Of a stretch of DNA of 64,000 bases, positions 1-11,938 are shown piece after piece (position 1 is the first letter of the stretch; every line of letters begins with the position of its first letter). The position numbers and the translations under genes are program-made. Where the stretch lies: NCBI GenBank assembly GCA_027943245.1, contig JANDJZ010000131.1, positions 31,934-95,933 on the forward strand, written 5' to 3'. The notes beneath the pieces are model-generated. The model made no database searches. It was not told the origin of the DNA and saw only the letters and a list, made by a program, of their open reading frames with translations. Source of the DNA: Acanthamoeba sp. SK_2022b. Its lineage: Eukaryota; Discosea; Longamoebia; Acanthamoebidae.

Positions 1-1251
1 CGAATCCAGATCCTGTATGGCGTTGTGGACCACGGCGTTGAGGGAGTCAGCCGACAGGGAGCGACCGCGGCCGTGGCCCGGGGAAGCCGGCGCCTGGAAG
101 AGGTTCTTGACTCGCGGGAGGGAGAGCTTCGGAACACTTCCGTTGCATCCGCTGTCCGTGCACGGGTTTTCCCCGGCTTCGCCACCGGCAGCGCTCCTCC
201 GTGTGAGGCGGCGCCTCTTGAGCAGTTGATGGTAAAGGTGGTGTTGGCGCGAATACGGCCTCTCCTCGTCTTCGTCGCTTCCTCCGCTGGCCTCGTCGTC
301 GTCGTCGTCGTCGCTGTCGTCGTCGTCGTCATCATCGGCAGCAGGGCGGCGTGAGCCCAGGACAGCCCCGCTCTCGGTGGGCGTTGTCGTTGACGTCGTC
401 GGCAGGCGGAACGGGAGGTTGTTGTGGGCGGTGAACACCGACGAGAGCGGCACCTTGTTCCCTCCTCTGAAGAGCAGCCGCAGCGCTCTCTTGCCGTCTT
501 TCTTGAGCGCCTTCTCCAGCTCGAAGCTCTTGGCGAGGACGAGCGCCTGGGTATATCGGGTCGAGTCCTTGCCGCGCCACACGTACAGGCTATAGGCCAG
601 CGGTTGGGCTTGGTCTTCCTCCTCCTCCGCAGCAGTCGAGCTGTTCCCGGTAACCGCGTCGCCAGCCTCACCATTCTCGTCATCGGGGGGATGTTGATGA
701 TATGAGTCCCCCCTCTCATCCTGGGCTGATGATGATGTTGCCGAGGAAGTGATGAAGGCCTCTTCCAGGCAGGCCGCAAGGCCGCGCGGCGTGAAGGCCT
801 CCACAGAAGAGGCGAGAAGAGATTCGACCGTTGCTCTGCGCGATTCGCCGCCGGCCGCAGTCACGGGGTCGCAGCTGCTGGAGTGGGGGTGGTGGCGGCG
901 GTCGTTTCCATTCGCGATTTTGATGGTGCGCGAAACGGCAACATTTTCCGAATAGATGTGGAGGGCCAGGTAGACCTGTTTCTTGTCGAATGAGGAGAAG
1001 GACTCGTCGAGGCAGACCGCTTCGTTGTGCACCACCTGATCGCCGGGTGCTTCTCCCTCTTGTTGCTGGCTCTCGAAGAACCGCCAGACGTGAAGCGAGC
1101 TGTTGTAGGAGCCTGCCTTTCGCCCGTCATCGCCATTCGCATCATCCCCGACTTCTCTTCTCGGGGCAGGCCAATTCGTCTCATCATCAACTCCCTTGAG
1201 AACAGAAGCCAGGGGAACAGGCCGCCTTTCAATCGCGATTCGGTTACCCAT
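1..1251 (-). CDS. Partial hypothetical protein, weak gelsolin-like repeat
   Basis: An uninterrupted minus-strand reading frame of 417 codons runs from an ATG at 1251 to base 1 with no stop, so the gene continues beyond the left edge. Two segments look like actin-severing gelsolin-type repeats: one near residues 50-95 with LHVWRFFESQ followed by DKKQVYLALHIYSEN, and one near residues 215-260 with YSLYVWRGKDSTRYTQALVL. Between and after them the chain is low complexity, including an acidic Asp-rich run near residue 310 and a basic segment RRRLTRRS. Gelsolin-like repeats also occur in some MAP-kinase phosphatases, so a downstream phosphatase or other catalytic part outside the window is possible. 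The gene is divergent from the next one. The frame is certain; the domain assignment is weak and rests on a few residues. Confidence 0.6.
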   Translation of the reverse strand, partial: MGNRIAIERRPVPLASVLKGVDDETNWPAPRREVGDDANGDDGRKAGSYNSSLHVWRFFESQQQEGEAPGDQVVHNEAVCLDESFSSFDKKQVYLALHIYSENVAVSRTIKIANGNDRRHHPHSSSCDPVTAAGGESRRATVESLLASSVEAFTPRGLAACLEEAFITSSATSSSAQDERGDSYHQHPPDDENGEAGDAVTGNSSTAAEEEEDQAQPLAYSLYVWRGKDSTRYTQALVLAKSFELEKALKKDGKRALRLLFRGGNKVPLSSVFTAHNNLPFRLPTTSTTTPTESGAVLGSRRPAADDDDDDDSDDDDDDEASGGSDEDEERPYSRQHHLYHQLLKRRRLTRRSAAGGEAGENPCTDSGCNGSVPKLSLPRVKNLFQAPASPGHGRGRSLSADSLNAVVHNAIQDLDS

Positions 1252-2034
1252 TCTTCTTCTTCTTCTTCCTCGTGTTAAATATCTCTCGCTATTGCTCTTC
1301 CTGGAGAGATGAACAGATAAAAAGACCACAGTTGAGATCATTAGAAAAGCTCATTCTAAAGAAAGGCCTTCCAACTATATGATACGCCAGTAGAATGAAC
1401 ACCAGCTTAATGATGAACTTGGCGCAAAAGAAAGGGCTCCTTCGAGAAAGATGTAACTAGGCACAGATGAGGCTCGACAAAATAAAAAACGGTCCTCCTT
1501 GCTTACCTTGTTTTTCTTCCGTCTTGATTGTTGTGGTCAGGATTCGTCTCTCTTTTCTTCTTTCCTCAATTCGTCTTTCCCATTGAGGGGTTCTGGAAGA
1601 TGTGATTTGGGGGCGAAGCGGTCGTCTAATGGATATACTCTAATTCCCTCTCCTCTTTCCCACCTCGCGTTTTAGTCTTCTCTTCTCTGTTAATGGTCGT
1701 CGAATCGAGCTGATTCGCTTTGTTTTTGGGTTTGTTCGGTCTGATGCGCGAACCTCCCCTCACCGCTTCTGCCCCGAACGCTTGCCCGGTCTTTTCTCGC
1801 TGTTGCTTACCAAGCGCACCGTTTTACGACCAACGAATTCAAACCTGGTGCGCGAACCGGTATTTTCCCCGGTGTTCGCTCTTTCATGAAATTGCCAGGC
1901 ACCATCTTTGACTGCACAACAACCGCAAAAAACAGTGCAAGGAATGTAAAGCTGGCTGCAATTTTTTTACTCGAATTTATTAATTCAAGGACGCGACCCT
2001 GTGAATCGCGAGCATTTACCAAGGTTGAGGAGAG
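1252..2034. promoter_or_regulatory. Divergent intergenic region
   Basis: 783 bp separate two divergent starts (1251 minus, 2035 plus), so promoters for both genes must lie here. The stretch is richer in A/T and pyrimidine tracts than the flanking exons, with a TTATTAATTC element about 60 bp before the plus-strand ATG. I see no complete ORF of interest, no convincing tRNA and no repeat array. Confidence 0.4.
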
Positions 2035-5000
2035 ATGAAGCGAACGTTCGCCGACCACAGCGCTGCAGACGTGCTAGCGTATGACGACGGCGATGATAAT
2101 AAGACACATGGGGATGCCATGGAAGAACAAAGCAGAGCAGGACGAGGTCGCCCTAAGGCACCGGCAGCACAGAAGTCAGCCAAGCGTCTGCGTACCGTGT
2201 CCCTGCTTTCGCTGGAGCCCTTTGCCTTCCTTGTGCGAGCGCCGCCGGTTGCCTATGCCCAGCACTACTGCCACCTCGCGGACCACATGGAGGGTCTTAT
2301 CAACGAAGACTTCGCAGGCAGTGAGCGCCCGTTCGCTGCCGCTGTGTCAGTTCGTGGAGATGAAGAGGGGCGCACCGCCCAGTTTTGGTGCGCTGCAGAA
2401 GGAGGTGCCGCCTGGCTTGACGAGGACTCTAAGCTTTTCTTTCGAGAGCAATGGAAGGACATCGAAGCCGTTGTCAACGACTCCAACCAAACTCAAGTGC
2501 TCCCCCCCCACTTCCACCAACTGCGCCAGTCCTTCGTGTAAACCATCCCGCGGTCTTGTATGTACACACACCCGCAGGCTGGCTGGCGGAAACTGACGTT
2601 AGTGGACAAAATACTTGGCCTCTATGATTCCGAAGCGTGGAAGAGCACCCAACATCAGGCAACGCTTTGCGCCCAGCCACGCCACAATGTGCAACTGATC
2701 CACATTGCCTTCTGCTCGCTTACGCGTGTATATGTGTCATTACAGACCGACTACATGCCGTTTGAGCGTGAGGTGTGGTGGGTTAAAACAGCACGAGGCT
2801 GGTTCACAAGTGACAATAGTTCTTCCTATAAGGGCTACCTGCGTGTTGCTGCTTCTGCGCTCATTCTGGAGCTCTGGTTTGTCGCCCCTCCTTTCACATT
2901 TTCTCTCGCCCACACATATTGTCCAACGCTCTTCTGTCTGCTCGCCGGACAGGTACCGCTTTGTTTGGGCAGGCCACACCTACCGCGCGTACAGGGACAT
3001 CCAACATCGAAGGAAGGAGGCTTCGCATAGCGGGAATTTTCTGCAAGGCTCGGACCAGCATGCTGAAGCCGAGTCGATGGACGAAGAAAAAGACATCAAG
3101 AACGAGTACGACAGCGAAGAGGTGGTCGATTCACAGACCTTGCACGGCTCGACGGCGCACGGAGACGACGACGGAGATGACGACGAAGAGGAGGAAGCGA
3201 GTAGAGGCAACGAAGAGATAGACCTCGTACCTGCACGTCGGCGTGCACGGAGTTCAGATGTCCCCACCAAGCGAAGAGATATAGACCAGACACATCCTGA
3301 GGACAGTGGAAGCGAAAGCGAAGACACCGACGAGGCGGAAGAAGTCATGTCGTCTTCCGAGGACGCATCCGATGATAAGAACAACGAGTTCATTCCATCG
3401 GTGGTGAGCGTGTTCTTCGCTCACGCGACCATCGTCCGGGCGTTGGACGCAGCCGAAAGCCGTTATTTCGAGCGGCTGGAAGCCGCGGATCGTATGCTGG
3501 CCATTGCCACGCCATCGGCTCCCACTTTCTCACCGTTCGGGTCGTCGGTGCCTCGCTCGAGTGCAGACTCTGTCTCTGTTGAACCTCCGATCGCCCAATA
3601 CGTAAGTGCCCCGGCGCTAGCGGCTTAGTGATCGGAGGCCTTAACTCCTAATTCGCTTCCTTGGTGTGCTGCAGTGGTGTTTTGAGGAGGTCATGGGGGC
3701 GTTTGTGGAGCTTGTTGAAAGGCGAAACAACGACTTCAAGATGATCGATCAGCCGTCGCGCGCAGACATAGCGAGGGATCTCTGCAAACTGTACAGAAAG
3801 AGGTTCGTCCCGTTTCTGCACATGCTGGGCATTGAAGTGGCCGGCGTCACGTCGATTTCGACAGCTTCGGCAGGACAGTTAGGTAGCGATCAAGTATGAA
3901 CCCCCTTTCCCTCATGTGTTCCACCGGCCGTAGTTCAGTTTTCCCCCACACCTATTTGGTCCACACTACACCAGAGCGATCAACTCTTTCGGTGGAGGTG
4001 GCGCCAGGGCATGCCCTCCAGGTTCATAGAGCAGGTGCGTGAGGAGGCAGCCCTTCTCATTAATGTTTGTTTGTTGAGCATTTAAGCGAATGGCACGTGT
4101 GGCAGGTGTATGTGACGTGCATGCGCAACATTACCTGCGATGGCACACTTGCCTGCGGACGACACATCCTGGACCTGCTACCAGAGATCTTCCTACTCGC
4201 TGACTCTCGCCTCGACGCCGTCCTGCCACAGGTAAGCCTCCCTCCTCCCTTAAGTCTGCCGGAGCCACTCGCCATGCCTGACATCGGGCGGTCGCGATTC
4301 CCCAGGCCGCCACGAGACTGGAAGAGGTCCTTAAAACCAAGGGCAAGTTTGATGAAGAGGTGAGCTCTCTGGTCACCATGCTCGATGAGCTGCTCGCTGA
4401 AAAGGTGCGCTTTGTGAAGAAAGTCGAACTCTCTCATGCCCTATTGCCGTTAGCTAACGGCAGTTGCTCACCGTCGCCGCCATTGTGGGCTAACCACCGT
4501 ACAGCAAGCGATTATCCAGAGCCGGCAAGCCCAACGTGCGCTCAAGGGCAACGAAACCGTGAAGCAGCTGATCGGGCAGCGAGTCGAACAGCTTAGAGGT
4601 CGACGCTTGCAGGAGATCGAGGACACCATCCACGTCATCGAGGCCGAACTCAACAAGCTCACCGCCAGTGCCGACCGCATCTCGCCGTCTGCGCTATCCG
4701 TCATACAAAAGCGAGATGCCTTGGCAGGAGGCGATGATGAAGACGAAGCGGCAATGTTTCCGCCCAAACCCAAGAAGCTCAAGAAGAGGCCTGACAGGCT
4801 ACCGCGCACCAAGGAAACCGAGAACGAATACTCGATGTCGCTCGCGACGGCATGCCGTATACTCCATGCAGCGTGCGCCGACTCCAAGTACGTGTGATCC
4901 TCCCCCTCGCCTTTCCTCGATAAAGCCACAGTCCCTTCCGTTGACGCTGAACATCCGTGTCCCTGGCTCTCGCAGCACCGTGCTCATGTCCCTGAGCCCG

Positions 5001-7669
5001 ACCGACGGCACCTTGCAGTTTGCCGCCTCTTCTCTCTTCGGTGTCTTGAGTACTCGTTCGCCTCCTCGCCCTACGTGTTTATTTGTACGAGAAAGCATTC
5101 CTCACCCACCGCTTTCTCCTTAAAGGGTCCCTGAGCTGCTACAATGTAGCGACCAAGAAAGTGGTCCAGACGCGGATCAAGGGCCTGCGCGATCTGAGCC
5201 AGACGCAAATTCGACAAACAGTCGAGCCGATCCTGGCGCGGCTGTGCCCCGAGGTCAAGCGGCGCCGCGGGCGGAGAAAGGCCACAGAGGCCAGCAGCGA
5301 CAACTCTGCCGAAACTCACGAACAGCACACGGATTGGACGTCAGTAGCGGAGGAGCTTGAGCGGGAGGTCGCGCTGCCGCTCGACTTGCCGACCGCCGAG
5401 CAGGCGGGTCAGCTGCCCGAAATGCTCCACACTCTGCAGGCCAGCACGACGGCCAAAGCGCGGGATATGCTAATCACCAAGATCACCAAGTACCTCCAGC
5501 AGCGCGCCGAGGGCAGCCTGTTCTCGTCGAGGATCTACAACAAGGCGACCATGGACCACCTACTCGAGCTCTGCCAGGAGCTGCTGGACGACACCGGTTC
5601 GCCGGGCTCATCTCCCAGGTCGCTCATCGTTGCGCTGTCGGCCAACTCGCTGTGGGGCCTGCGCTTCTCCAAGGACAAGCACAAGCGCGAGGCCTTTCAG
5701 CGGATCATCCACTTGGGCGAGACCCATCCCGCGCGGTATGGAACACCTCTCGTGGCGGCATTGCTTTTGAGAGCTCTCGAAAGACAGGGCTGAACAAAAA
5801 ACAACGTCGACAGGTTCAAGATGGTTGTCTACAACGCGTTGGATCCGCGTGAGTATCTGCAAGACATCCACGGCTTCATTCCCTGGCGGCTTGAAGCCAG
5901 AGGTCGCGTGCATGAACGCGAGCTGGCACCGTCCAGAGAGAGCGGTACCGATTGCGGCCTCGCCTCCCTTCCGCATTTCCGTAAGGAGTCTCATCACCGC
6001 CTTCAATTTCCTCAAACATCGCAGGAACCTCCGAGGAACTGGCTCACATAGATCAGCTCTACATGGGCGTCGTACAGCGCGGGGAGGCCCACGTCGATGC
6101 CTTCGCGAAGGAGCATTTCACCGCGGGATTGATCCGCGACTACTACGTCTTCTACCCCAACTCTCGCGCGCCCATCGGTTCGTATCGCTTCCGAATTACC
6201 CCACTCCGACGGACAAGGCTTGTGGCCGAGGAGCTTTTCTCGTTCGCTCACGCTTTCTGGGCAACACAGCGCCGTTCCACTTTGGCCTTCATGCCCTTCA
6301 CCTGGTGCCCGAAGCTGGCAGCGTGGATCAGCCGGCAAGCTTGGCGCCTGCCGACGATAAGGGCAAGCAGAAGGCAGACAGCAACAGCAATATCATGGAG
6401 GAAGGGAGTAGCGTCGTCGCCCCGCCCTGCCGACCGCTGGCCGAAAGCCGAGCATGGATGTTCTACTGCAAGGGCAATATCGACTACGCCAAGGGCCTGC
6501 GCGGCACGACCGTGCTCGCGCTCTGGGAGCGGAAGCCAGGCGAGGTGGAATCGGGCGATCGGCGCCGATTGTGGGAGCGTGCTCTCCGCGAGTGGGTACT
6601 GACCAAAGGACTCGAAGCTCGACAGGTGGCGCAGCTTCTGGTCGAGAACCTCCTCGACGAGAGCGCCACCGGGCCGTGGGCCGCCCTGCTTCGGGGCTAC
6701 GACGGGCTCTTTCTGGTGACCGATCATCCGGGACGAGCGGCGGTCATCTGCTCTCCTTCCTACACCGGCGGGATTCGCTTCTACACGAGCGACCCGGCGA
6801 ACGCCAGCACGAGGTTGTGGTTTGAGCTCCACCTTCTCCTTTGTCAGGTGTTTGGCGCGTTCTTCAAAATCTGACGTGGGAGACAACAGTTCACCGGTTG
6901 GACAGACCACCACGCAGGCCCAGAGCTCCTCCTGGGAGATGAACTTCCCCTGCCAGCAGTCGACATTGCCCGTTGGGCTCCAACCCAAGTTGGTTGTCAG
7001 AGAGTACCAGCAGTCCGCCCAGGTAAGGGCTAGCGACCTTTCTATTCTTCTTCTACACGTAAAGCATTTAATGAAAAACACCCGTGTCCACGACGGCAGG
7101 GCGCCATGTTCAAGTATGCGCTCCTCGGCAATGAAACGTTCTGGGCATGCGGAGGAGACCCGGCCGACGGTCCGATCAGCAAGCTTCGGCTGATCGTGGA
7201 GGAGCGAATAGAGAGTAGCCCCGACGACTTCGTTGTGGACGCGCAGACCGGCCCTTTGACGCGGAGCGCGCTTGGTGCGCAGCTGGAGCGCGATGCCCTG
7301 CAGACCAGACAACAGGACCGGCTGATATCCAGCGCCGAGCAGTGGGCCAACAGCCACCTTCTCCCCGCGAAGAGCGGCCCCGATCCTCGGGAGGAGGACA
7401 GCGAGGTCGTGTTCGCCGTGCTCATGAACATCAGCCTCGAGGAGCCGGCCAACTGGCGCTATTGGGAGGAGACACTGGAGCTTCCGCGCACCGCCGACGG
7501 CCGACCCGCGGCGCATCCCAACTGGGCCAAGCTCACCTGCCCCGCGTCCGTGCCGCCGGCCTGTCTCCCCGAGCCCGCGCGTCCAGCTGACGGCGCCGAC
7601 CGGGGAATGGAGCTCGAGACCGTCGACGCCGTGCTCGACGCGATGGACCGACCTCTCCTTCGCGAGTGA
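2035..7669 (+). CDS. Large unrecognised multi-exon protein
   Basis: I do not recognise a family. Exons that join in frame are 2035-2535, 2746-2777, 2953-3601, 3675-3893, 3975-4034, 4106-4231, 4306-4404, 4505-4888, 4932-5040, 5126-5735, 5814-5980, then segments to 6812, 6891-7028 and 7101-7669. The start is the first ATG of the opening exon (MKRTFADHSA). Visible parts: a globular N-terminus (about residues 45-190), an acidic Ser/Asp/Glu-rich linker around 3090-3390, an alpha-helical stretch with coiled-coil character at 4500-4700, a basic patch PKPKKLKKRP near 4770, KRRRGRRK near 5265, and a globular C-terminal half. The basic patches suggest a nuclear protein, which is inference. The joint at 5850-6060 has two possible spliced readings, and two adjacent genes splitting near 5.8 kb cannot be excluded. 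Confidence 0.55.
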
Positions 7670-7938
7670 CCGGCGGGGGGGGGGTGGCTTCACGCCGGTC
7701 TCGGGAGAAACGGAAAGGCCAATGACGCTTCGTCGGACTTTGCCGCACAAACACAGAGAGAGTCGTTAGCTGTCGACATATTCCAGAAGCCAAACCGCCA
7801 AGTCTGGCAGGGGCCCCGCAACCGAAGAAGCTTGCTCCTGTAGGTTGATCACAGATCACCGCTTCCTTCGTCTCCATACGACAGGCTTGAGTGGCGAAGC
7901 GAGAGAGAAAAAAGGAGTACACAAGCCAAACACACCTC

Positions 7939-8810
7939 ATGGATAACAAGCAGAAAGATTCTGGGCCTTATGGTGCACCGCCTTCCAGCGCAGCGGGCAG
8001 CGGCAGCGGCACCGCCCCCTCGAGGCCCTCGCAGCCGCCCCCGGGCGCGGCCTCCCCACACGTGCCGCACGGCTCGCCTGCACCTCAGCAGCAGCAGCAG
8101 CAGGGCGGTGGTGGCCGAGGTGGACCTCCGCCCCCGTCGTATCGTGAATACGATGAGCGTCGGCCGTTAAAGCGCGATCTAAGGCGAGAAGAGGAGTATC
8201 AGACCATAGATCACGACTACCCCAACGATGACGATTACGAGGACAAGCCTAAGACGGTGAGCGGAATGCACCGACTCATCTTCATCCTCACCCGACTCTT
8301 CGCCTGGGCCTGCGCGGGCCTCATCATTCTGGTTGGTATCGCCCAGTGGTTCGAGTATCTCTCCATCGACAATCTGCACGTCAGCACCTACGTGGTGGCC
8401 TCCTACTTGATCTTTTTCGGCCTTCTCTTCATGCTGAGTGAGCTCACCGACTGGGGCCTCCGCACCTATTTCGGTCTCCTCTTCTCCTACACCGGCCGCG
8501 GTCTCGCCTACATCTTCGTCGGCAGCCTCTGCTTCGGTACGGGCTCGCCATCAATCTCGCGCTCTCTACCACCCACACTCATTGCCTCTTTGCGCTGCTG
8601 CTGCTGCCGCCATCAGGTATGGCGAACGAGAGGTACTGGCCTCTGGGCTTGGCCGTCGGCTGCTCGCTGCTGGGCGTGGGCGTGGTGCTCATCTTCGTCG
8701 GCTGGGCGTTCTCCGGCCTGCCGCCGCTGGAGCCGTTCTGCCACTCCTCCGTGCGTCACGTTGGTGCTGATGAGGAAGACGAGGAGAGGCGCTACCGCAG
8801 GGACTACTAG
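7939..8810 (+). CDS. COPI-associated (TVP15-like) membrane protein
   Basis: Two exons, 7939-8536 and 8617-8810, joined through a split Gly codon. The first about 110 residues are disordered and Pro/Gly/Gln-rich with a short poly-Gln run, then an acidic Tyr/Asp segment. About four hydrophobic segments follow: HRLIFILTRLFAWACAGLII, a second near STYVVASYLIFFGLLFMLSE, one in the region containing GRGLAYIFVGSLCFG, and the last at LGLAVGCSLLGVGVVLIFVG. The pattern and the YFGLLFSYTGRGLAYIFVGS signature fit the COPI-associated / Golgi TVP15 family of early-secretory membrane proteins. The C-tail is acidic then basic (DEEDEERRYRRDY), exposed to cytosol if the four-helix topology holds. The ATG was chosen because upstream codons in frame lack ATG. 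Family assignment is from recalled motifs. Confidence 0.75.
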
Positions 8811-9172
8811 TGAGGTAAGGCCTGTGCTCCCCTGCCTGCCTCGTTCGCTGAGCATTCGCTGATCACTCCCCTTCCATTTTGCGTACCTGCACACACAGAG
8901 AAAGAGAAAGAATGATGAGGCGTTGAGCGCTCTTTTGTGATCATGTAAAAACAAACACCACTTTAAAAAGGAAGAGAAGAGCTTTACCGAAGGACCCTGT
9001 TATCCCTCCACGTGAAGAATGGGACTAGTGGCCTGTGGTGCCGGTAGCTTTGGCCCACACCACCAGTGCCAGGGAGGAGCGACTCCCTAGCAGCGGCCAA
9101 TTTGAGTTCGTGGTGGCGCCGGGGAGCAACTATTCCTGACAAAGCGGCAACCAAAGTGTTCGCGGCTAAAAC
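8811..9172. other. Intergenic, nothing distinct
   Basis: 362 bp between two plus-strand genes. It presumably holds the 3' UTR of the upstream gene and the promoter of the C2/ankyrin gene. I see no ORF, repeat or RNA gene in it. Confidence 0.4.
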
Positions 9173-11709
9173 ATGGAAGGTGGCAACAGAAAACGACGTG
9201 TATACATCGTTGGTATGTCTTCATTCACAGGCCCGTTTACGTCGTTAGATGAATCATTTTTTGATTTGCTCTTAATTCTTTGATTTGACACTTAATTCTT
9301 TTTGGACGATAATTGGATGGGGGTGCAGCCTCGGAGGCGCGCGGGCTGGGCAGCAAGGCGGCAGCCTATATCGTCATTCGGCTTGATGATGGTGTGACCA
9401 AGGCCAAGGAGCAAAAGGTCTACAAGTCCAAGGTCATCAAGAAGGAATCCGACCCCAATTGGAACGATGGCAGCAAAATCTTGTACGCCGCCACACGCTC
9501 CATTGGCTTGGCTTGGCTTTTCGCCGGACCTGCGACGCTCACTGGCTTTTGTCTGTGTAGTGACGTGAACGAGCAGCACAAGTCGGTTGTGATATCGTTG
9601 CACAGCGAGAAGATGCTGTGGGACGCATCGCTCGGGCAGGTGGTGTTCGACCTGGCCGATGTGAGCGACGGCGTGCCGGTTGACCGGTGGTTCCCGCTGA
9701 CGGGCAAGAAGGGCAAGAAGATGGACGGCGAGCTGCACGTGCAGCTCATGCTCCTTAACGACGACGAGAAGGTGACCGGCGACGAGTTTACGGCGCCCAT
9801 CCAGGCCTTCATACGCAAGCGCCGGGTGAGCATCATCGAGGCCCTGCTGGCTAAGAAGGAGGCCGCCGACTACATCGGCGTCAAGGACAGCGACGGCTTC
9901 TACCCGCTTCATGTCGCCGCCCAGCACAACCTGCCCGACGTTGTACGCCTCCTCATCGAGCACGGCGCCGACATCAACAAGAAGGGCGGCAAGGGCGGTC
10001 TCACGCCCCTGCACGTGGCCTGCTCTACCTCCTCCGAGAGCGTCGCCGTCCTGCTCGAGGTACCGCGCGATCAGCGCTTCCTCTTCCTCCGAAACTGGGA
10101 ACTGTGCCTGACTCTCTCTCTCCTCGGGCGTGTTTTCGATGAGCAGCACAAGGCAAAGGCGTCGGTGGCGGACAAGGAGGGCAATCTGCCCATCCACGTC
10201 GCGGCCAAGAACGATCAGCCCAAGTCGCTCGTCCTCCTGCTCGATTCGGGCGCATCCATCGATGCTCAGAACGCCGACGGCAACACGCCCCTCCACGTGG
10301 CCATCCAGGCCAAGGCCTTCCTCGCCCTCAAGCTGCTCGTCGAGAAGGGCACCAACATCTACGTCAAGAACAAGCAGGGTATACCCCTCTCCTCTCACTC
10401 TCCCTCTGGTTTGCCGGTTGCCTGCAATATGTGCTGTAACGTGCAGCTGTGTTGGTGTAGGCATGACGTGCGGTGAGGCAGCGGCCGATTTGGACGAGCA
10501 AAGCAAGCAGATCTTCATGAAAACGGTGGGCGTGGAAGACTACCAGGAGATCGCTCTCCTCCAGGACTGGACCAACCGCCTGCGCGTCGAGGCCACCGGC
10601 CTGAGCTTCGAATGGCAGCAGAGCCCCCAGATCGCCATCAGCGCCAAGAAGCCCACCCCCGTCCGCATCCTCGTGCATCACCAGGGCGCCGTCGACAATT
10701 CGAGCCTCGGCTACGTCATCATCAAGAGCGTGCGTATGTTCTCCTTGGCCACGTTCTTTTGTGCTGGCCCTTATTGCTCGCTCGTCACTGACCGCCCCCC
10801 CCCCTCACGCGACCACATAGGCGGCGTGCACAAGGAGCCTTCGCTCACCGAGCTGCTGGGCCATGGCGGCGCTACTCCCTACGAGGCCGGTACACACACT
10901 CACTCGCACTGTTCTGGCTCACCTCCCTTACCCCACCCACACGCATGGCCTTGGGTACAGTGATCGACCCGTCGTTCTACACGGTGGTCGTGCCCTACGC
11001 CAAGTCCAAGGGCGTCGACGACCGCATCTCGGTGCTGGTGTTCACCAAGGGCGACGACGAGGTCGAAGTCAAGCAGCTGCGCGAGTGGAAGTACAGCCAA
11101 GTGGTCAAGGTAAGGCGGTTCTTACGGAAATGCGCGTTTGACGCTTCAACCGGTTCGTTCACTCACCAATGCCCCTCCCGCCCTCTCTCCTCCCCCTGTA
11201 CGATCTAGGGTGAGTGGAAGGGCAAGACCGCCGGCGGTTGCCAGAACGAGAAGAAGACGTGGCACAAGAACCCCTTCTTCTCCCTCGTAATTCCCAAGAA
11301 GGAGGGCGTGGAGATGTCGATCGTGCTGACGCAGAAGAAGAACGCCATGGAGGAGATCCTGCCCTACCAGACCCTGCCCTACGACTTCTACATCGGCTAC
11401 TACCTCTACGACGCCGACGTCGAGACCTGCATCGGCCAAGTCCCCAAGTGGAAGAACGCCGTCGAAGGTTCGGGCCACCTCCCCTCCTATTCTTCACGCC
11501 CTACCACGTGGGGGCCGTAGTGCTGACGACTGTCTGTTGGTGTGGGGGGGGGGGCAGTGGTGTGCGACTGGACGCTGGATGGGACGGAGACGAGGCAGTA
11601 CACCATCATCCCGACCACCTTCAAGGCCAAGGAGGAGACCTCGTTCACGCTCTCCGTCTACTCTGACGACAAGAAGGTCGTCCTCAAGGACTTCGAGGAG
11701 GAGGAGTAG
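9173..11709 (+). CDS. C2 / ankyrin / calpain domain III protein
   Basis: Nine exons join in frame: 9173-9212, 9329-9482, 9561-10059, 10147-10378, 10461-10733, 10821-10889, 10961-11109, 11209-11467, 11558-11709. The tiny first exon supplies the first strand of a C2 domain (RRVYIVVASEARGL across the junction), which continues to about residue 150 with SDPNWND and DRWFPLTG. Four to five ankyrin repeats follow (residues about 165-320: GFYPLHVAAQ, GLTPLHVACS, GNLPIHVAAK, GNTPLHVAIQ). The C-terminal 300 residues resemble calpain domain III beta-sandwiches: GEWKGKTAGGCQN, FFSLVIPK, IGYYLYDAD and the closing strand TSFTLSVYSD. No cysteine-protease core is present, so this is a non-proteolytic adaptor, plausibly Ca2+/phospholipid-binding through C2. 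That role is inferred from domains only. Confidence 0.8.
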
Positions 11710-11938
11710 CCTTCTCGAACAAGCATCTCGAGGGTTGCGCTCTTCCGCTTTTCCTCTTCCACTTCTACTCGATCAAGCAATGTACACAACGCATAAGGAG
11801 CGCTCGAGTAGCGCCATCGCCCCATACAACATGACAGCACTTATTTATTCTGAGCTGGTGACGTTGCATCCGAGCAGCTGAGCCAAGAATGGAGAGAAAG
11901 AGACGTGTGTATGTATGTACAAGAAGGTGGAATGAACG

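Noticed and set aside
1617..1710. tRNA-like A-box (GTCTAATGG) and distant TCGAATC
   Set aside because: No acceptor stem, anticodon arm or correctly spaced T-loop could be formed, so not called as a tRNA.
5083..5793. Separate gene starting near 5083
   Set aside because: The frame has no ATG at that point and joins upstream through a G/GG splice (5040 to 5126), so it was treated as an internal exon of the large gene.
6248..7750. 500-codon minus-strand open frame
   Set aside because: Lies antisense to exons of the large plus-strand gene, has no recognisable motifs, and is the expected shadow of GC-rich codon use; it also crosses the sense introns without its own splice signals.
9292..10518. 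408-codon minus-strand open frame
   Set aside because: Antisense to the C2/ankyrin gene; Leu/Val/His-rich sequence reflects the complementary codons of the repeats, while the sense strand shows real C2 and ankyrin motifs.
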